IMG/VR virus record: IMGVR_UViG_3300025941_000015
Location: 41,627 to 105,626 of that record
Origin: a virus
DNA length: 64,000 nt
Strand: one strand, 5' to 3'
Within the stretch, counting starts at the first letter, position 1; each line of letters starts with the position of its first letter. The notes beneath the pieces are model-generated. The model was given only the letters and a program-made list of their open reading frames with translations, was not told the origin of the DNA and made no database searches. The position numbers and the translations under genes are program-made. This document shows, piece by piece, positions 48,701 to 55,794 of the stretch.

Positions 48701-48833
48701 GTTCAAGCCCGACATCGCCAGAGGCTCACCAGGCGTCGTCGGCGTCGTCCAGGGGATCTGGGACGGCTACCCCGTTGTGGCGATGCAGTACGGCGACAAG
48801 CCGATCTTCGAGATCCTGATGGTCGAGGCATAG
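42762..48833 (+). CDS. Giant repetitive fibre/adhesin, 2023 aa
   Basis: ATG 42762. The N-terminal Ig-like region is followed by two copies of a lectin-like module (about residues 280-395 and 530-640; both have SF(Q/L)G(N/D)G, HTGTFGS and LTNGTPYFI), Thr-rich TFTFTATA linkers, beta domains, then about 28 short repeats centred on AAHLWT with TGKKIMKG (from about residue 1183), interrupted by a LamG-like domain (about 1305-1483). Almost certainly a host-binding virion protein. The C-terminal 40 residues are unique. Confidence 0.85.
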   Translation: MATYVGAGTPGTTTAGTPAGVAVGDYVGVFAYRNAGTAPTLPAGWTLCISNNTNPASVAAFREWDGVWTMASAVFTNANRCVSFAVRAASGKEIAIGYADDTARNNSNVVWPTMALHVTDGSSVIIRGVAHTRPDSTIPTPTNHTLIDSNGTQPGYGTYRKNSSTDGNTVTVTISRSTTMTLPQVEYKDVIPVAVTQAAYQWFSEGTESGAAALASQDTKYVGNIATDDVEVGLRIRLQNAGGGAPTLATDDWQLQVAKNGGAWSNVTVGASIVYAETNVSVDSIMLPSSGANALGQSFQGNGGLLWRFGAWMHKGSQISDTVVATLYSHTGTFGSTGVPGTVLATSAPLSVSDIPSSYGWVYFTFDQTFTLTNGTPYFIGVSCTDGPVYWGFDNTASTAPGNAASRSGTTWSLDSTGDYVYQVFTGSSAPVIGYACPNTVDGGATTNRLTGGSGTFVAGKVSEDGLVDDLGWSGNNYTEVLYELVALKANLASQDILTFRVLRNGGTSDMTYEALISGYDETNAAAGGTSVSPGQRGAQSFLGDGRNLTKAGFYLKKFGAPTGNMVAELFAHTGTFGSNGVPTGTALATSAPIDMSTLSTAYGWFDFTFTPPVPLTNGTPYFIAFSNIGTGDGGNAPIFGQDSTSPTAPGNAASYFSGSWSGTPPAYEVVYRVKTEATPTLEITVGSVQREATISTLFTFTATAVVHMDVQAAISSTFTFTATAIAGPPIAQLFFGGPFANPPISAGLHRATNSAKLNGQALGWIPIGASPYRTTTGSQATLQPSSVAGPTNGIEVIQSGNPVEWISPPLDRNVTISGTISAQLWDSSSAGTNAAINVIVERLDSKMLVVSTVGRSNNTVAADVSTKRNMSFTPTSTNMLKGDRFRIRAFFDDAPTMAVGGGTMSFLVGALVEDAVGDCWIKFTELFSFQSTTPAGTVLYLTDTQSDMDAGVKAEKVMWTDRGTVSTSGTYTIPATAWAVPAQFVNVGALEWYSKPLAGFTLDGLVELNMRISGTGSLDFGVRAELDIVDQQNFLMTNWAAGSMINSTAPIGVVVAGSDNLGGNPITQTQWKSWLSGPTFVVDPQWRIRLRMYVSNQAQQQQFTGTTASLHYNGPTPGASGDAWIQLPQAISEFSTGPATREATIATTFLFTGTAAAVRTLPATIAASYTFTATATAGPLPTLGNATAAHVWNISPIQGRRPMGGLATSAHLWTISPLTSKKIMKGQATSAHLWTLAVTSKRIMKSQVTAAHLWNVAPATGTAPVLPVKQGSATASWTATLTATGKKIQKGTATTSWRAVVGYFVEDEFNGAVDTTLSSLGYLTMYGGTLYLDGSGSAYTKGGLGGNTNPNAVPNNSWMETTFRLDDTSSYSISLLFRLPTASAANGVDTGYAVTITELGIGVNRLGASKSSVAQTLVNTKDYVIRADWVGANITVTLDGTGIINWTDPAPLVGTYIGLYLDNNYGGTSDRLRYLRAGTAAVGKTPITAPGAGSATATHTWNVTPAQGKRITKTAQVTAAHLWTIAPATGKKIPVTLQVTATHLWTIAPATGVMPVLGVKQGTSVASWTATVAPATGKRITKTTSMAAAHVWTVAPSTGKKIMKALAAAAAHTWTIGPVTGKRIMKSAITAAHLWTIAPTTGRRVTYGQATATHLWNTFPASGIFPIVGVKQGTALARHDWTTSPATGKKFPQSQVTAAHTWTIAPSTGQKIMRGQATAAHTWTVSPSTGKRIMKSAITAAHLWNPVATGKRIMRAAATAAHLWNTFPSTGVMPILGLKQGTAAARHDWSTTATGKKVMSGSATAAHVWTLVVTSKRFMKGAATAAHVWNVSPSTGSKPLRGQTTAAHLWTLTAQGIRPVIGAKQGSAIASHTWTVAPITGKRIMRGPATAAAHVWTASPVTGKKIMRGVAATSTHLWVVGPATGKKIMGGSAAVTHLWSVSPSTGRRQTVGLATAVHVWRPTAEGFRFTRGTAVVFFKFKPDIARGSPGVVGVVQGIWDGYPVVAMQYGDKPIFEILMVEA
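46310..48700 (+). repeat. Array of about 28 coding repeats of about 22 codons
   Basis: Units read ATAAHLWT-xxPxTGKKIM(K/R)G with variation; five of them end in a longer VMPVLGVKQGT-type linker followed by ASW or ARHDW units, giving a higher-order period. A LamG-like domain (about 46673-47215) splits the array. DNA identity between units is high enough for recombination. Confidence 0.85.
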
Positions 48834-48864
48834 GGCGGGGCCAGAGCGCGGCCCAGGTGGCAGC

Positions 48865-48876
48865 TACTCTGTGGAA
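48865..48876 (+). promoter_or_regulatory. Leaderless -10 promoter for 48877-49719
   Basis: TACTCT (48865-48870), six bases (GTGGAA), GTG 48877. The upstream in-frame GTG 48871 abuts the -10. Confidence 0.5.
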
Positions 48877-49719
48877 GTGGCAACCATCGAGAGCGTCATG
48901 GCGGGAGCCCGCAAGTACATGCGGGACTTCCCCCGGTACTTCACCGCCTCGGTGGGTGTCGTTGGCACCCCCAGGCTCCTCAAGCTCCCGCACCCCAACG
49001 TGGTGCCGCAGGAGCTGTCCGTGGAGGCCATCGGCCCGACGTCGTACTGCACGGGGCTGCTGGCGTTGACGGGCGTCTCGTCGGCTGAAGGTGTGTTCGT
49101 CTACACGCTCGACGTGCGCGAGGGCCTCATCAAGATCCTGAACCCGCCCACCAACGGGTGGGGCGACGCCACGAACTTCAACATGGACGGCTACTACTTC
49201 CCGTGGGTCAGCCCTGGCGACATGCAGTTCTACGCCGAGGTGCTCATCACCGAGCACGGCACTCAGCGGCCCGAGTTCGATCTCGACGAGGTGTCAGACG
49301 CCGAGGAAGACCTCATGCAGCTCGGTACGGCCATCGAGGCGTGCTGGGCCCTGCTGTTCCAGTACTCGCGGGACATCGACGTCAGCACCCCTGAGGCGAT
49401 CGGTCTGCCCCTTACACAGCGCTTCCGGCAGCTCGAAGACCTCCTCATGCACCTGAGCGAGAAGTACAAGACCAAGGCCAACATGCTCGGCGTCGGTCTG
49501 GAGCGCGTCACGGTCGGCATGCTGCGGCGCACGAGCTACACCACCAACCGTCTCGTGCCGGTGTACCAGCCTCGCGAGTGGGACGACGGCTCGCCGCCGA
49601 AGCGGCTCTTCCCGCCCATCGATCAGAACGCACCGTCGACACCTCCACCCGGCTTCCAACCTGCGGCCGTGGTCACGGGCTACTACGAGGAGATCCACGC
49701 CTACACCGGAGAAGGCTGA
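48877..49719 (+). CDS. Hypothetical structural protein, 280 aa
   Basis: Start placed at GTG 48877 by the promoter. Alpha/beta first 130 residues, helical middle (about 145-215), Pro-rich C-terminal tail. Located between fibre and connector-type genes; probably a neck or baseplate-related protein, but no motif confirms this. Confidence 0.65.
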   Translation: MATIESVMAGARKYMRDFPRYFTASVGVVGTPRLLKLPHPNVVPQELSVEAIGPTSYCTGLLALTGVSSAEGVFVYTLDVREGLIKILNPPTNGWGDATNFNMDGYYFPWVSPGDMQFYAEVLITEHGTQRPEFDLDEVSDAEEDLMQLGTAIEACWALLFQYSRDIDVSTPEAIGLPLTQRFRQLEDLLMHLSEKYKTKANMLGVGLERVTVGMLRRTSYTTNRLVPVYQPREWDDGSPPKRLFPPIDQNAPSTPPPGFQPAAVVTGYYEEIHAYTGEG

Positions 49720-50228
49720 TGGTGAGCTTCAACGATGTCGAGTTCGGGTCGTTCGGCGATCACCGGGACCAGTACCGCGGCACGGACCAGCCGTACGTGC
49801 GCCAGGAGATGTACCAGCCGAAGGGCAGCAAGAACCGCTTCGCTCTGACCGAGAGCAACGGCAACGTCACGGCGCATCGGATCGGCAAGCCCGACTCCGT
49901 CCTACCCGGTGGTCGACCGGCCAAGCAGCTCGCTGGTGCCATCTCGGTGTGGGGTGGTGGCACCGGCTCGCCGGAGGGTCACAAGGAGATCCTGCGGGCC
50001 GATGTGCGGGAGGGCTTCCGCGGCACGGGTCTGAGCAGGGCGATGCTGCAGATGGTGGCCGACCGTCACCCCGATGTCTCTCATAGCCCGGCGCTCACGC
50101 CGCAGGGCGCCCGCTTCGCCGCCCGCAACCCGCTCCCCGGCGACACCGAGGCCACGAAGGCGACGCAGAAGCGCAGCATCACCGCTGACGTCGCCACCAC
50201 ACTGCTCGGCGGGCCGAGGAGGGTCTGA
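49719..50228 (+). CDS. GNAT-like acetyltransferase, 169 aa
   Basis: ATG 49719 overlaps the upstream TGA. The segment AISVWGGG, EILRADVREGFRGTGLSRAML (about 85-110) has the GNAT motif A pattern (Arg-x-x-Gly-x-Gly/Thr-x-Gly) that binds acetyl-CoA pyrophosphate, and DVSHSPALTPQGARFAARN fits motif B. It is the first of five small enzyme-fold genes before the portal. Confidence 0.65.
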   Translation: MVSFNDVEFGSFGDHRDQYRGTDQPYVRQEMYQPKGSKNRFALTESNGNVTAHRIGKPDSVLPGGRPAKQLAGAISVWGGGTGSPEGHKEILRADVREGFRGTGLSRAMLQMVADRHPDVSHSPALTPQGARFAARNPLPGDTEATKATQKRSITADVATTLLGGPRRV

Positions 50229-50668
50229 TGCCTGCCAGCGACCACGTGAACCGGACGGAGTTCACCACCATCTTCCACCCGGCGAACCCGAAGGAGATGG
50301 GGGGCCTCTCCTCACACACACTGGAGGCGTGGTCTCCCGAGCACGCTGACACGCCGTGGGCGAGGGAGCACCCCAGCTCTCGCGTGACCTGGGTCGGGAC
50401 CGACGTCGACCCTGGCATCAAGCCGATCGCCTCGATGGGATGGCACCACAAGACCGGTGAGATCAGGGGCGTCTTCACACAGGAAGAGCACCAGCGTCAG
50501 GGCATCGCCTCGGCACTGTTCCATGAGGGCAGCTCGATCCCCGGCACCCCGACCCCCAAGCACTCCCCAGACCGGACACGAGCCGGTGACGCATGGGCGA
50601 GGGCCGTCGGAGGGCGGGTTCCGCGTCATACCCGAGGTGACAACCCGTACCCACCGAGGGAGACGTAG
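50228..50668 (+). CDS. GNAT-like acetyltransferase, 146 aa
   Basis: ATG 50228 overlaps the previous stop. VFTQEEHQRQGIASALF has the acetyl-CoA loop with RQGIA at 90-94, preceded by a beta-strand pair (PIASMGWHHKTGEIRG). The first eight residues (MPASDHVN) recur at the start of the ART-like protein at 53744. Substrate unknown. Confidence 0.7.
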   Translation: MPASDHVNRTEFTTIFHPANPKEMGGLSSHTLEAWSPEHADTPWAREHPSSRVTWVGTDVDPGIKPIASMGWHHKTGEIRGVFTQEEHQRQGIASALFHEGSSIPGTPTPKHSPDRTRAGDAWARAVGGRVPRHTRGDNPYPPRET

Positions 50669-50670
50669 TC

Positions 50671-51621
50671 ATGGTTCGTGTATCTGATCTCGGCCCACAG
50701 TGGAGTGACTCCTTCGGGCCCGAGCCGGTCGTGGCGAAGGCCACAATGGATGTGAACAGCGGTCGCACCCCGAAGCAGGCCAACGTGTGGCGTGGTGAGA
50801 CGAGGAAGATCTACCCGACCCCCGAGTACCCCGACCCGGCCAAGGCGTCGCGGGAAGACCCTGCTGGTCTGATCGAGCACTGGACTTCGGGGAGCCACCC
50901 CTACCCAGCCGACTCGGGCTACGGGACGTACAGAACCAACGACAAGGGAGAGAGCGTCTTCGGACCGGTCAACGAGGTGACCAGTGGTGTTCACTGGACG
51001 GAGTCGCCGCAGTCCATCCCCGAACGGTTCACCGAGAGCACCTTCAAGGCTCTTCAGCACGGCACGAAGATGAGTGCCAACGAGGCGCGGATGATCAAGG
51101 AGGACGAGCGGATAGACGCTCTCACCTTCGGGCCCGACCGCAAGCCCTGGAGGGACGAATGGACACCGGAGGAAACGGCTCTGGAGACGAAGGTGGAGCG
51201 GCGCAAGAACCAAGGGAAGCAGCCCTTTCGAGATCTCGGCCACCGTGCGGAGATGGGTGGAGGTTCAACGGAGCCGTACAACATGGGTGTGATCTGGCAC
51301 GGCAAGATCGACGCCCGTCACATCGATCACAACAACCCGACGACGGACTTCGAGGACGAGGTGAACCTTCGGATGGACTCGAACGCTCCGCCCGTTCCGG
51401 TCCACGCCATGCAGATCAACGTCCCTGAATCAGGATCCCAGGGGTTCCCTGAGGCGGGAGTGACGCACGACATCGTCCGCCGGGCAGGGAAGAGTGGCGC
51501 GGATGCCGATCCCTACCAGGCGGTGCTACCTCACTCCCTGGTCCCTTGGAGCACGGTGCAGTTCCCCCCTGGCCAGGAGAAGCAGATCCCCATTCGGGAT
51601 GGCAGGCGGTCGAACCTCTGA
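50671..51621 (+). CDS. Hypothetical enzyme-like protein, possibly ART-fold, 316 aa
   Basis: Residues about 6-50 (GPQWSDSFGPEPVVA, VNSGRTP, RKIY) match the N-terminus of the next gene. The rest has WRGE, GVHWTESPQSIPERF and a late IPIRDGR, a spacing reminiscent of R-S-E type ADP-ribosyltransferases, but an EXE motif is not clear. Treat the fold as a guess. Confidence 0.55.
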   Translation: MVRVSDLGPQWSDSFGPEPVVAKATMDVNSGRTPKQANVWRGETRKIYPTPEYPDPAKASREDPAGLIEHWTSGSHPYPADSGYGTYRTNDKGESVFGPVNEVTSGVHWTESPQSIPERFTESTFKALQHGTKMSANEARMIKEDERIDALTFGPDRKPWRDEWTPEETALETKVERRKNQGKQPFRDLGHRAEMGGGSTEPYNMGVIWHGKIDARHIDHNNPTTDFEDEVNLRMDSNAPPVPVHAMQINVPESGSQGFPEAGVTHDIVRRAGKSGADADPYQAVLPHSLVPWSTVQFPPGQEKQIPIRDGRRSNL

Positions 51622-52124
51622 TGGTCGCGCTCGGTGCTCAGTTCAACGACTCCTTCGGAGCGGAGCCGGTCCGCTCCAACGCGATCGCCGCCATCAACAC
51701 CGGGCGTGATCCTCGACGGCCCGGTGGCGTTCTCACCAGGGATGCGGTCAAGACGATCTATCGAGCCACCAACATCCGATCGTGGCCCCTGAAGGATCAC
51801 CCCGAGTACGAGGGGAACGACTACAAGGGCACCCCGTCGCCAGGGTTCCCCGACACCAACACGATGGACTCCGTCCGCCACGACGAGCCTCTGCACACCA
51901 GCCAGGCTCACCTCCACGGGCCGACGTTGGAGCGGTACATGCACGAGGGTGCACCGGAGACGGAGTTCGTCAACGGTGAGGAGGACTGGGAGGTGCCGTA
52001 CTCTCCCGACGTGACAGAGGATCGCCACGGCAACACCTGGATCAACGAGGGCCACCACCGGATGGTCGCTTCCCGTCTTCGCGGTGACTACAGCACCGAT
52101 GTGTACAAGGGATACCGAGACTGA
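51621..52124 (+). CDS. ParB/Srx-fold-like protein, 167 aa
   Basis: ATG overlaps the previous stop. N-terminal segment GAQFNDSFGAEPVRS, INTGRDP, KTIY is shared with 50671-51621. The C-terminal 30 residues have NTWINEGHHRMVASRLRG, a ParB-type motif with EGHHR at 143-147 (Glu in place of Asp). Possibly a virion-carried nuclease or modified ParB fold. Confidence 0.6.
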   Translation: MVALGAQFNDSFGAEPVRSNAIAAINTGRDPRRPGGVLTRDAVKTIYRATNIRSWPLKDHPEYEGNDYKGTPSPGFPDTNTMDSVRHDEPLHTSQAHLHGPTLERYMHEGAPETEFVNGEEDWEVPYSPDVTEDRHGNTWINEGHHRMVASRLRGDYSTDVYKGYRD

Positions 52125-53056
52125 TGGATCTGCGTCAGGAGGCCGAGCACATCTTCGGCAACGGGTTTGACTGGTACCAGAGCGAGCTGGGCGAGGTCGT
52201 GTTCTGGCACGAGTTCCTCTCGATGCAGTCGGCCTACAACGACACCTACGATGAAGGCGGCCGCCGCTACTCCGCCGGTCTCCTCGTGCCTGCGCTCTGG
52301 GTGATCGTCAACGAGGACCGGCATCGCCCCACCCCCGAGGGGCGCAAGCCGACGGAGAAGCTCACCTGCGCCATATCGGTGCGAGCGCTGCAGGACTCGG
52401 GCATCTCCGACCCGGAGGACTACACCCGGCGCCTCAACGATCTTGTGCGATACGACGATCGCCTCTGGAGGGTCACCGACTTCAACATCCGAGGTCGTGT
52501 GCCCGACTCCATCATCATCGGTGTGACCGCCACGCAGATCTTCCCCGACGAGGAGATGGCGTTCGACACGATGCCCGGTGGTGTGACTGCCCTTGGGGCC
52601 ACCCGCAGGTACGCCTACCCCAACGAGCGCAACGTACACACCTACGCCGACCACGAGCTGCCCGCCCCCAACGGGTCGGACATGCTCTCGTACCAGCTCT
52701 ACAAGGACTTTGACACCAACCCAGAGGATGACGGCGCTACAGCACCGGGCCCGTCACCGGGCCTCTTCTCCATCAACGTCATACCGGACACGGGGAACCC
52801 GTTCAGGTACTCCTTCACCGTGAACGACGACCCGACTCACAACGTTGATTGGGACTACGGAGACGGCTCCACCACCAACGATGTGCTCTGCTCCGAGACC
52901 ATGGTGCACACCTACGAGCAGGCCGGTGACTTCACCGTCACGGCGTACTGCCACAAGGAGACCGTCACCGCTGATGTCATCGTGGCACCGGGGACGGGAT
53001 ACGGCCTGGGCCAATACGGCATTGTTCAACCCTATGGAGGTTACGCCAGTGAGTGA
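52124..53056 (+). CDS. Virion protein with C-terminal PKD domain, 310 aa
   Basis: ATG overlaps the previous stop. The first 200 residues are an alpha/beta structural region of connector or neck type; residues about 215-300 are an immunoglobulin-like PKD domain (VDWDYGDGSTT, HTYEQAGDFTVTAY). Such domains often decorate capsids or tails. Confidence 0.7.
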   Translation: MDLRQEAEHIFGNGFDWYQSELGEVVFWHEFLSMQSAYNDTYDEGGRRYSAGLLVPALWVIVNEDRHRPTPEGRKPTEKLTCAISVRALQDSGISDPEDYTRRLNDLVRYDDRLWRVTDFNIRGRVPDSIIIGVTATQIFPDEEMAFDTMPGGVTALGATRRYAYPNERNVHTYADHELPAPNGSDMLSYQLYKDFDTNPEDDGATAPGPSPGLFSINVIPDTGNPFRYSFTVNDDPTHNVDWDYGDGSTTNDVLCSETMVHTYEQAGDFTVTAYCHKETVTADVIVAPGTGYGLGQYGIVQPYGGYASE

Positions 53057-53744
53057 TGTGACAATGCCGGTCATCGGCCAGGAGCCGTGGGGAGAGACCC
53101 TCAACACCTGCTTGGAGTACCTGTACGAGGAGATCGAGAGACTGTCCTCTCAGATCGCTACCCACACAACGCAGATCGCTGCCAACTCATCGCAGACGAC
53201 AACGAACACCTCTGAGATCGTCGCCCTCAAGAGTGAAGTCGCCGCCAACCAGACGGCCATCATCAACATGGGCAACGACGTGGGCGCCATGTTCGCCCGC
53301 CTCAATCAGCTTGAGGCTCAGGTCTCCAGCAACACCAATGGCCTCAACAGCCTTGGTACACGAGTCTCGGTGGTGGAGGACAGGCCCGACTTCGTCTTCG
53401 TCCAGACCTCCTACATGTTCTCTACTGCCTCTCCACCTGCTACCGGCAACCAGATCCGACTCGACAACGCCGACCCCAAGCTCGCCACGATCTTGGACGT
53501 CCGGCGGGTGGATGCGGACGGTGCCGACCGCAGTTACGGCCTCAGCCTGATAGACACCAAGTCACAGATCAGGCTCAACGTCTACAACGACGCATCCAAC
53601 TGGCACCGCTTCACAGTCATTGGCACGCCGACCAAGGCCGGTCCTGACAACTGGTATGTCCCGGTCGCTTGGCACTCTGGTGTAGGAACGCTGCCCGGCT
53701 CCAAGATCAACGTCGGTCTGTTCATCGATGTCCCGTACCTGTGA
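53049..53744 (+). CDS. Coiled-coil fibre protein, 231 aa
   Basis: Starts at GTG 53049, eight bases after GGAGG and overlapping the previous gene. Residues about 20-125 form heptad repeats with Asn/Thr at core positions (SSQIATHTTQIAANSS) like trimeric fibres (fibritin-type), followed by a beta C-terminal knob. Probably a head or neck fibre. Confidence 0.7.
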   Translation: MSDVTMPVIGQEPWGETLNTCLEYLYEEIERLSSQIATHTTQIAANSSQTTTNTSEIVALKSEVAANQTAIINMGNDVGAMFARLNQLEAQVSSNTNGLNSLGTRVSVVEDRPDFVFVQTSYMFSTASPPATGNQIRLDNADPKLATILDVRRVDADGADRSYGLSLIDTKSQIRLNVYNDASNWHRFTVIGTPTKAGPDNWYVPVAWHSGVGTLPGSKINVGLFIDVPYL

Positions 53745-54064
53745 TGCCTGCCACCGACCACCTCAACCCGTCGCTCTTCCACGGTACGACGCACCCGTTC
53801 AACGCTGGTGACACCATCGAACCGACCGACTCGGACTGGTCGTTCGAGGGCACGCCGATGGCGTTCGCCACTCCTGATCTCGGCAAGGCGCAGCAGATCA
53901 GTCGCACCAAGGCCAAGATGCACAACCGCAAGAACCCCGACGATCCGAGAGAGGCTCATGTCTTCGAGGTCGAGCACATGAGTGGTCCGGCCGACGTGTG
54001 GGGCCTGAAGCCTGAAGTCGCGGACACCGTCGGGTTCCGTGTGAAGCGTAGAGTCGAGGGCTAA
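53744..54064 (+). CDS. Mini ADP-ribosyltransferase-like protein, 106 aa
   Basis: LFHGTTHPFNAGDTIEP with HGTT at 13-16 and AFATPDLGKAQQ, then HVFEVEHMSGP, match the order of motifs in Arr-type (rifampin) ADP-ribosyltransferases: NAD-binding His, Tyr/Ala-Thr strand, Ala-rich helix and Glu/Val strand. It lies between fibre and portal genes, so it may be packaged. Catalytic activity is not certain. Confidence 0.65.
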   Translation: MPATDHLNPSLFHGTTHPFNAGDTIEPTDSDWSFEGTPMAFATPDLGKAQQISRTKAKMHNRKNPDDPREAHVFEVEHMSGPADVWGLKPEVADTVGFRVKRRVEG

Positions 54065-55749
54065 TGGCATTGTCGTTCTACCCTCCCTCGTACCGAGCGT
54101 CGCAATCCGACCTCACCATCTCGATCAGCCCGCTCGGTCTGGTCGAGTTGGCCGACGAGGAGTTCGAGGTTCACGGCGTCCGGCTCTCGCGCTACTCGCT
54201 GTACTGGGCCCACTACCTCGGCCACATGTACGCCTATCGGCGCGAGGTCGGCGAGCCGCAGTTCGCCGCCAACTACGTGCGGGCGCTGAGCGACTACATC
54301 ACCAACTTCACCTTCGGCAAGGGCATCACCTTCCGCACGCCACCGGCCACAGCGGCCATCATCCCATCACTCCTCAAGAGGGTGTGGGAGCAGGACAACC
54401 GCAAGGAAGCTGTGCTGTGGGAGATGGGCCAGACCGCTGGCGTCACGGGCGACTGCTTCGTGAAGGTGGCGTACGAGGATCCCTACGTCGACACGACGGG
54501 GCGCGTCCACCCCGGCCGTGTGCGCATCCTGCCGATGAACCCGGCCCACTGCTTCCCGCAGTGGCACGAGCACGACCGCCAGCGCATGCTGTCGTTCAAG
54601 CTCAAGTACCGCTTCTGGACGACGGCGGCCGACGGCACCCGCCAGGTCATGACCTACGTCGAGCGGATCTCCGAGACCGGCATCGAGGAGTTCGTGAACG
54701 ATGAGCTGATTGACTCGCGGCCCAACCCGCTCGGCGTCATCCCCATCGTGTACATCCCCAACAACCCCGTCTCAGGGTCACCCTGGGGCACGCCGGACAT
54801 CGCCGACGTTGTGGCCCTGAACCGCGAGTACAACGAGAAGGCGCTGGAGATCAGCGACATCATCAACTACCACTCGGCACCCATCACCGTCGTGACCGGC
54901 GCCAAGACCTCGCAGTTGGAGAAGGGCCCCCGCAAGACGTGGACCCTGCCCAAGGATGCTCGGGTGGAGAACCTCCAGTCGCTCGTCGACCTCTCCGGTC
55001 CGCTCGGCTACATGGACGTCATCAAGCGCGTCATGCACGAGATGACCGGCGTGCCTGAGCAGGCCCTCGGCCAGATGCAGCCGATCTCCAACACCAGCGG
55101 CGTGGCGCTCCACATCCAGTACCAGCCCCTGATGAACCGCTACAACATGAAGAAGCTCCAGTTCACCTCGGGCTTCCAGCGCATCAACGAGATCGTCCTG
55201 CTCACCCTCTTCCAGAAGGAGCCGTGGACGCTCCAGTTCGATGCCCGTGAGAGCGCCGCCCCGCCCGACGGGTCACTGCTCGTGCTCGACCCGGCTGACC
55301 CCAACACGTACGAGACGTCGGTCCACTGGCCACCCCCGTTGCCGGTCGACATCCTCGTCAAGCTGAACGAGATCATGGCCAAGATGAACCTCGGTCTGGA
55401 GTCCAAGCGGGGCGCTCTGCGCGAGCTGGGCGAGGAGTTCCCCGAGGAGAAGATGGCCGAGATCTTCGCTGAGCTGATCGAGGATCAGAAGGAAGCAGCA
55501 GCGTTGCAGCTCCGTCAGGCGGCCACATCGATGGCTGTCTTCCTGCTCACGGGCATGCCGCCAGATGGCCAAGGCCCGCCCGGCGAGGACAACGGCGCTA
55601 CTGTTACATCTGCTGGATCACCCAGCGATCAAGGAAGCACAGGGGCACCCGCTGCGGTGTCGCCAGAAGTGGCGAACATTGCACAACAACTGGTCGAAGA
55701 AGCCTACGGAACGAAGTTGGCTCAGTACCGGAATCCGTCGAACCAATAG
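54064..55749 (+). CDS. Portal protein, 561 aa
   Basis: The dodecameric channel at the capsid vertex. Long alpha-helical family with the typical stem segments; DIIN-HSAPI-TVV around residue 270 and PQWHEHDRQRMLSFKLKY fit actinophage portals, and it is followed at once by scaffold and capsid genes. A Gln/Ala/Gly/Thr-rich C-terminal tail (about 500-561) follows the core. Start at ATG 54064 in an overlap with the previous gene. Confidence 0.85.
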   Translation: MALSFYPPSYRASQSDLTISISPLGLVELADEEFEVHGVRLSRYSLYWAHYLGHMYAYRREVGEPQFAANYVRALSDYITNFTFGKGITFRTPPATAAIIPSLLKRVWEQDNRKEAVLWEMGQTAGVTGDCFVKVAYEDPYVDTTGRVHPGRVRILPMNPAHCFPQWHEHDRQRMLSFKLKYRFWTTAADGTRQVMTYVERISETGIEEFVNDELIDSRPNPLGVIPIVYIPNNPVSGSPWGTPDIADVVALNREYNEKALEISDIINYHSAPITVVTGAKTSQLEKGPRKTWTLPKDARVENLQSLVDLSGPLGYMDVIKRVMHEMTGVPEQALGQMQPISNTSGVALHIQYQPLMNRYNMKKLQFTSGFQRINEIVLLTLFQKEPWTLQFDARESAAPPDGSLLVLDPADPNTYETSVHWPPPLPVDILVKLNEIMAKMNLGLESKRGALRELGEEFPEEKMAEIFAELIEDQKEAAALQLRQAATSMAVFLLTGMPPDGQGPPGEDNGATVTSAGSPSDQGSTGAPAAVSPEVANIAQQLVEEAYGTKLAQYRNPSNQ

Positions 55750-55794
55750 CTTCCGAACACACCGTAGAACTACATCCACAGGGGAAACTGAATC

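Noticed and set aside
42762-48833. Frameshift or misassembly in the repeat-rich fibre
   Set aside because: The frame stays open over 6 kb through all repeats, so a collapse or frameshift is not indicated, although the repeat number could still be mis-assembled.
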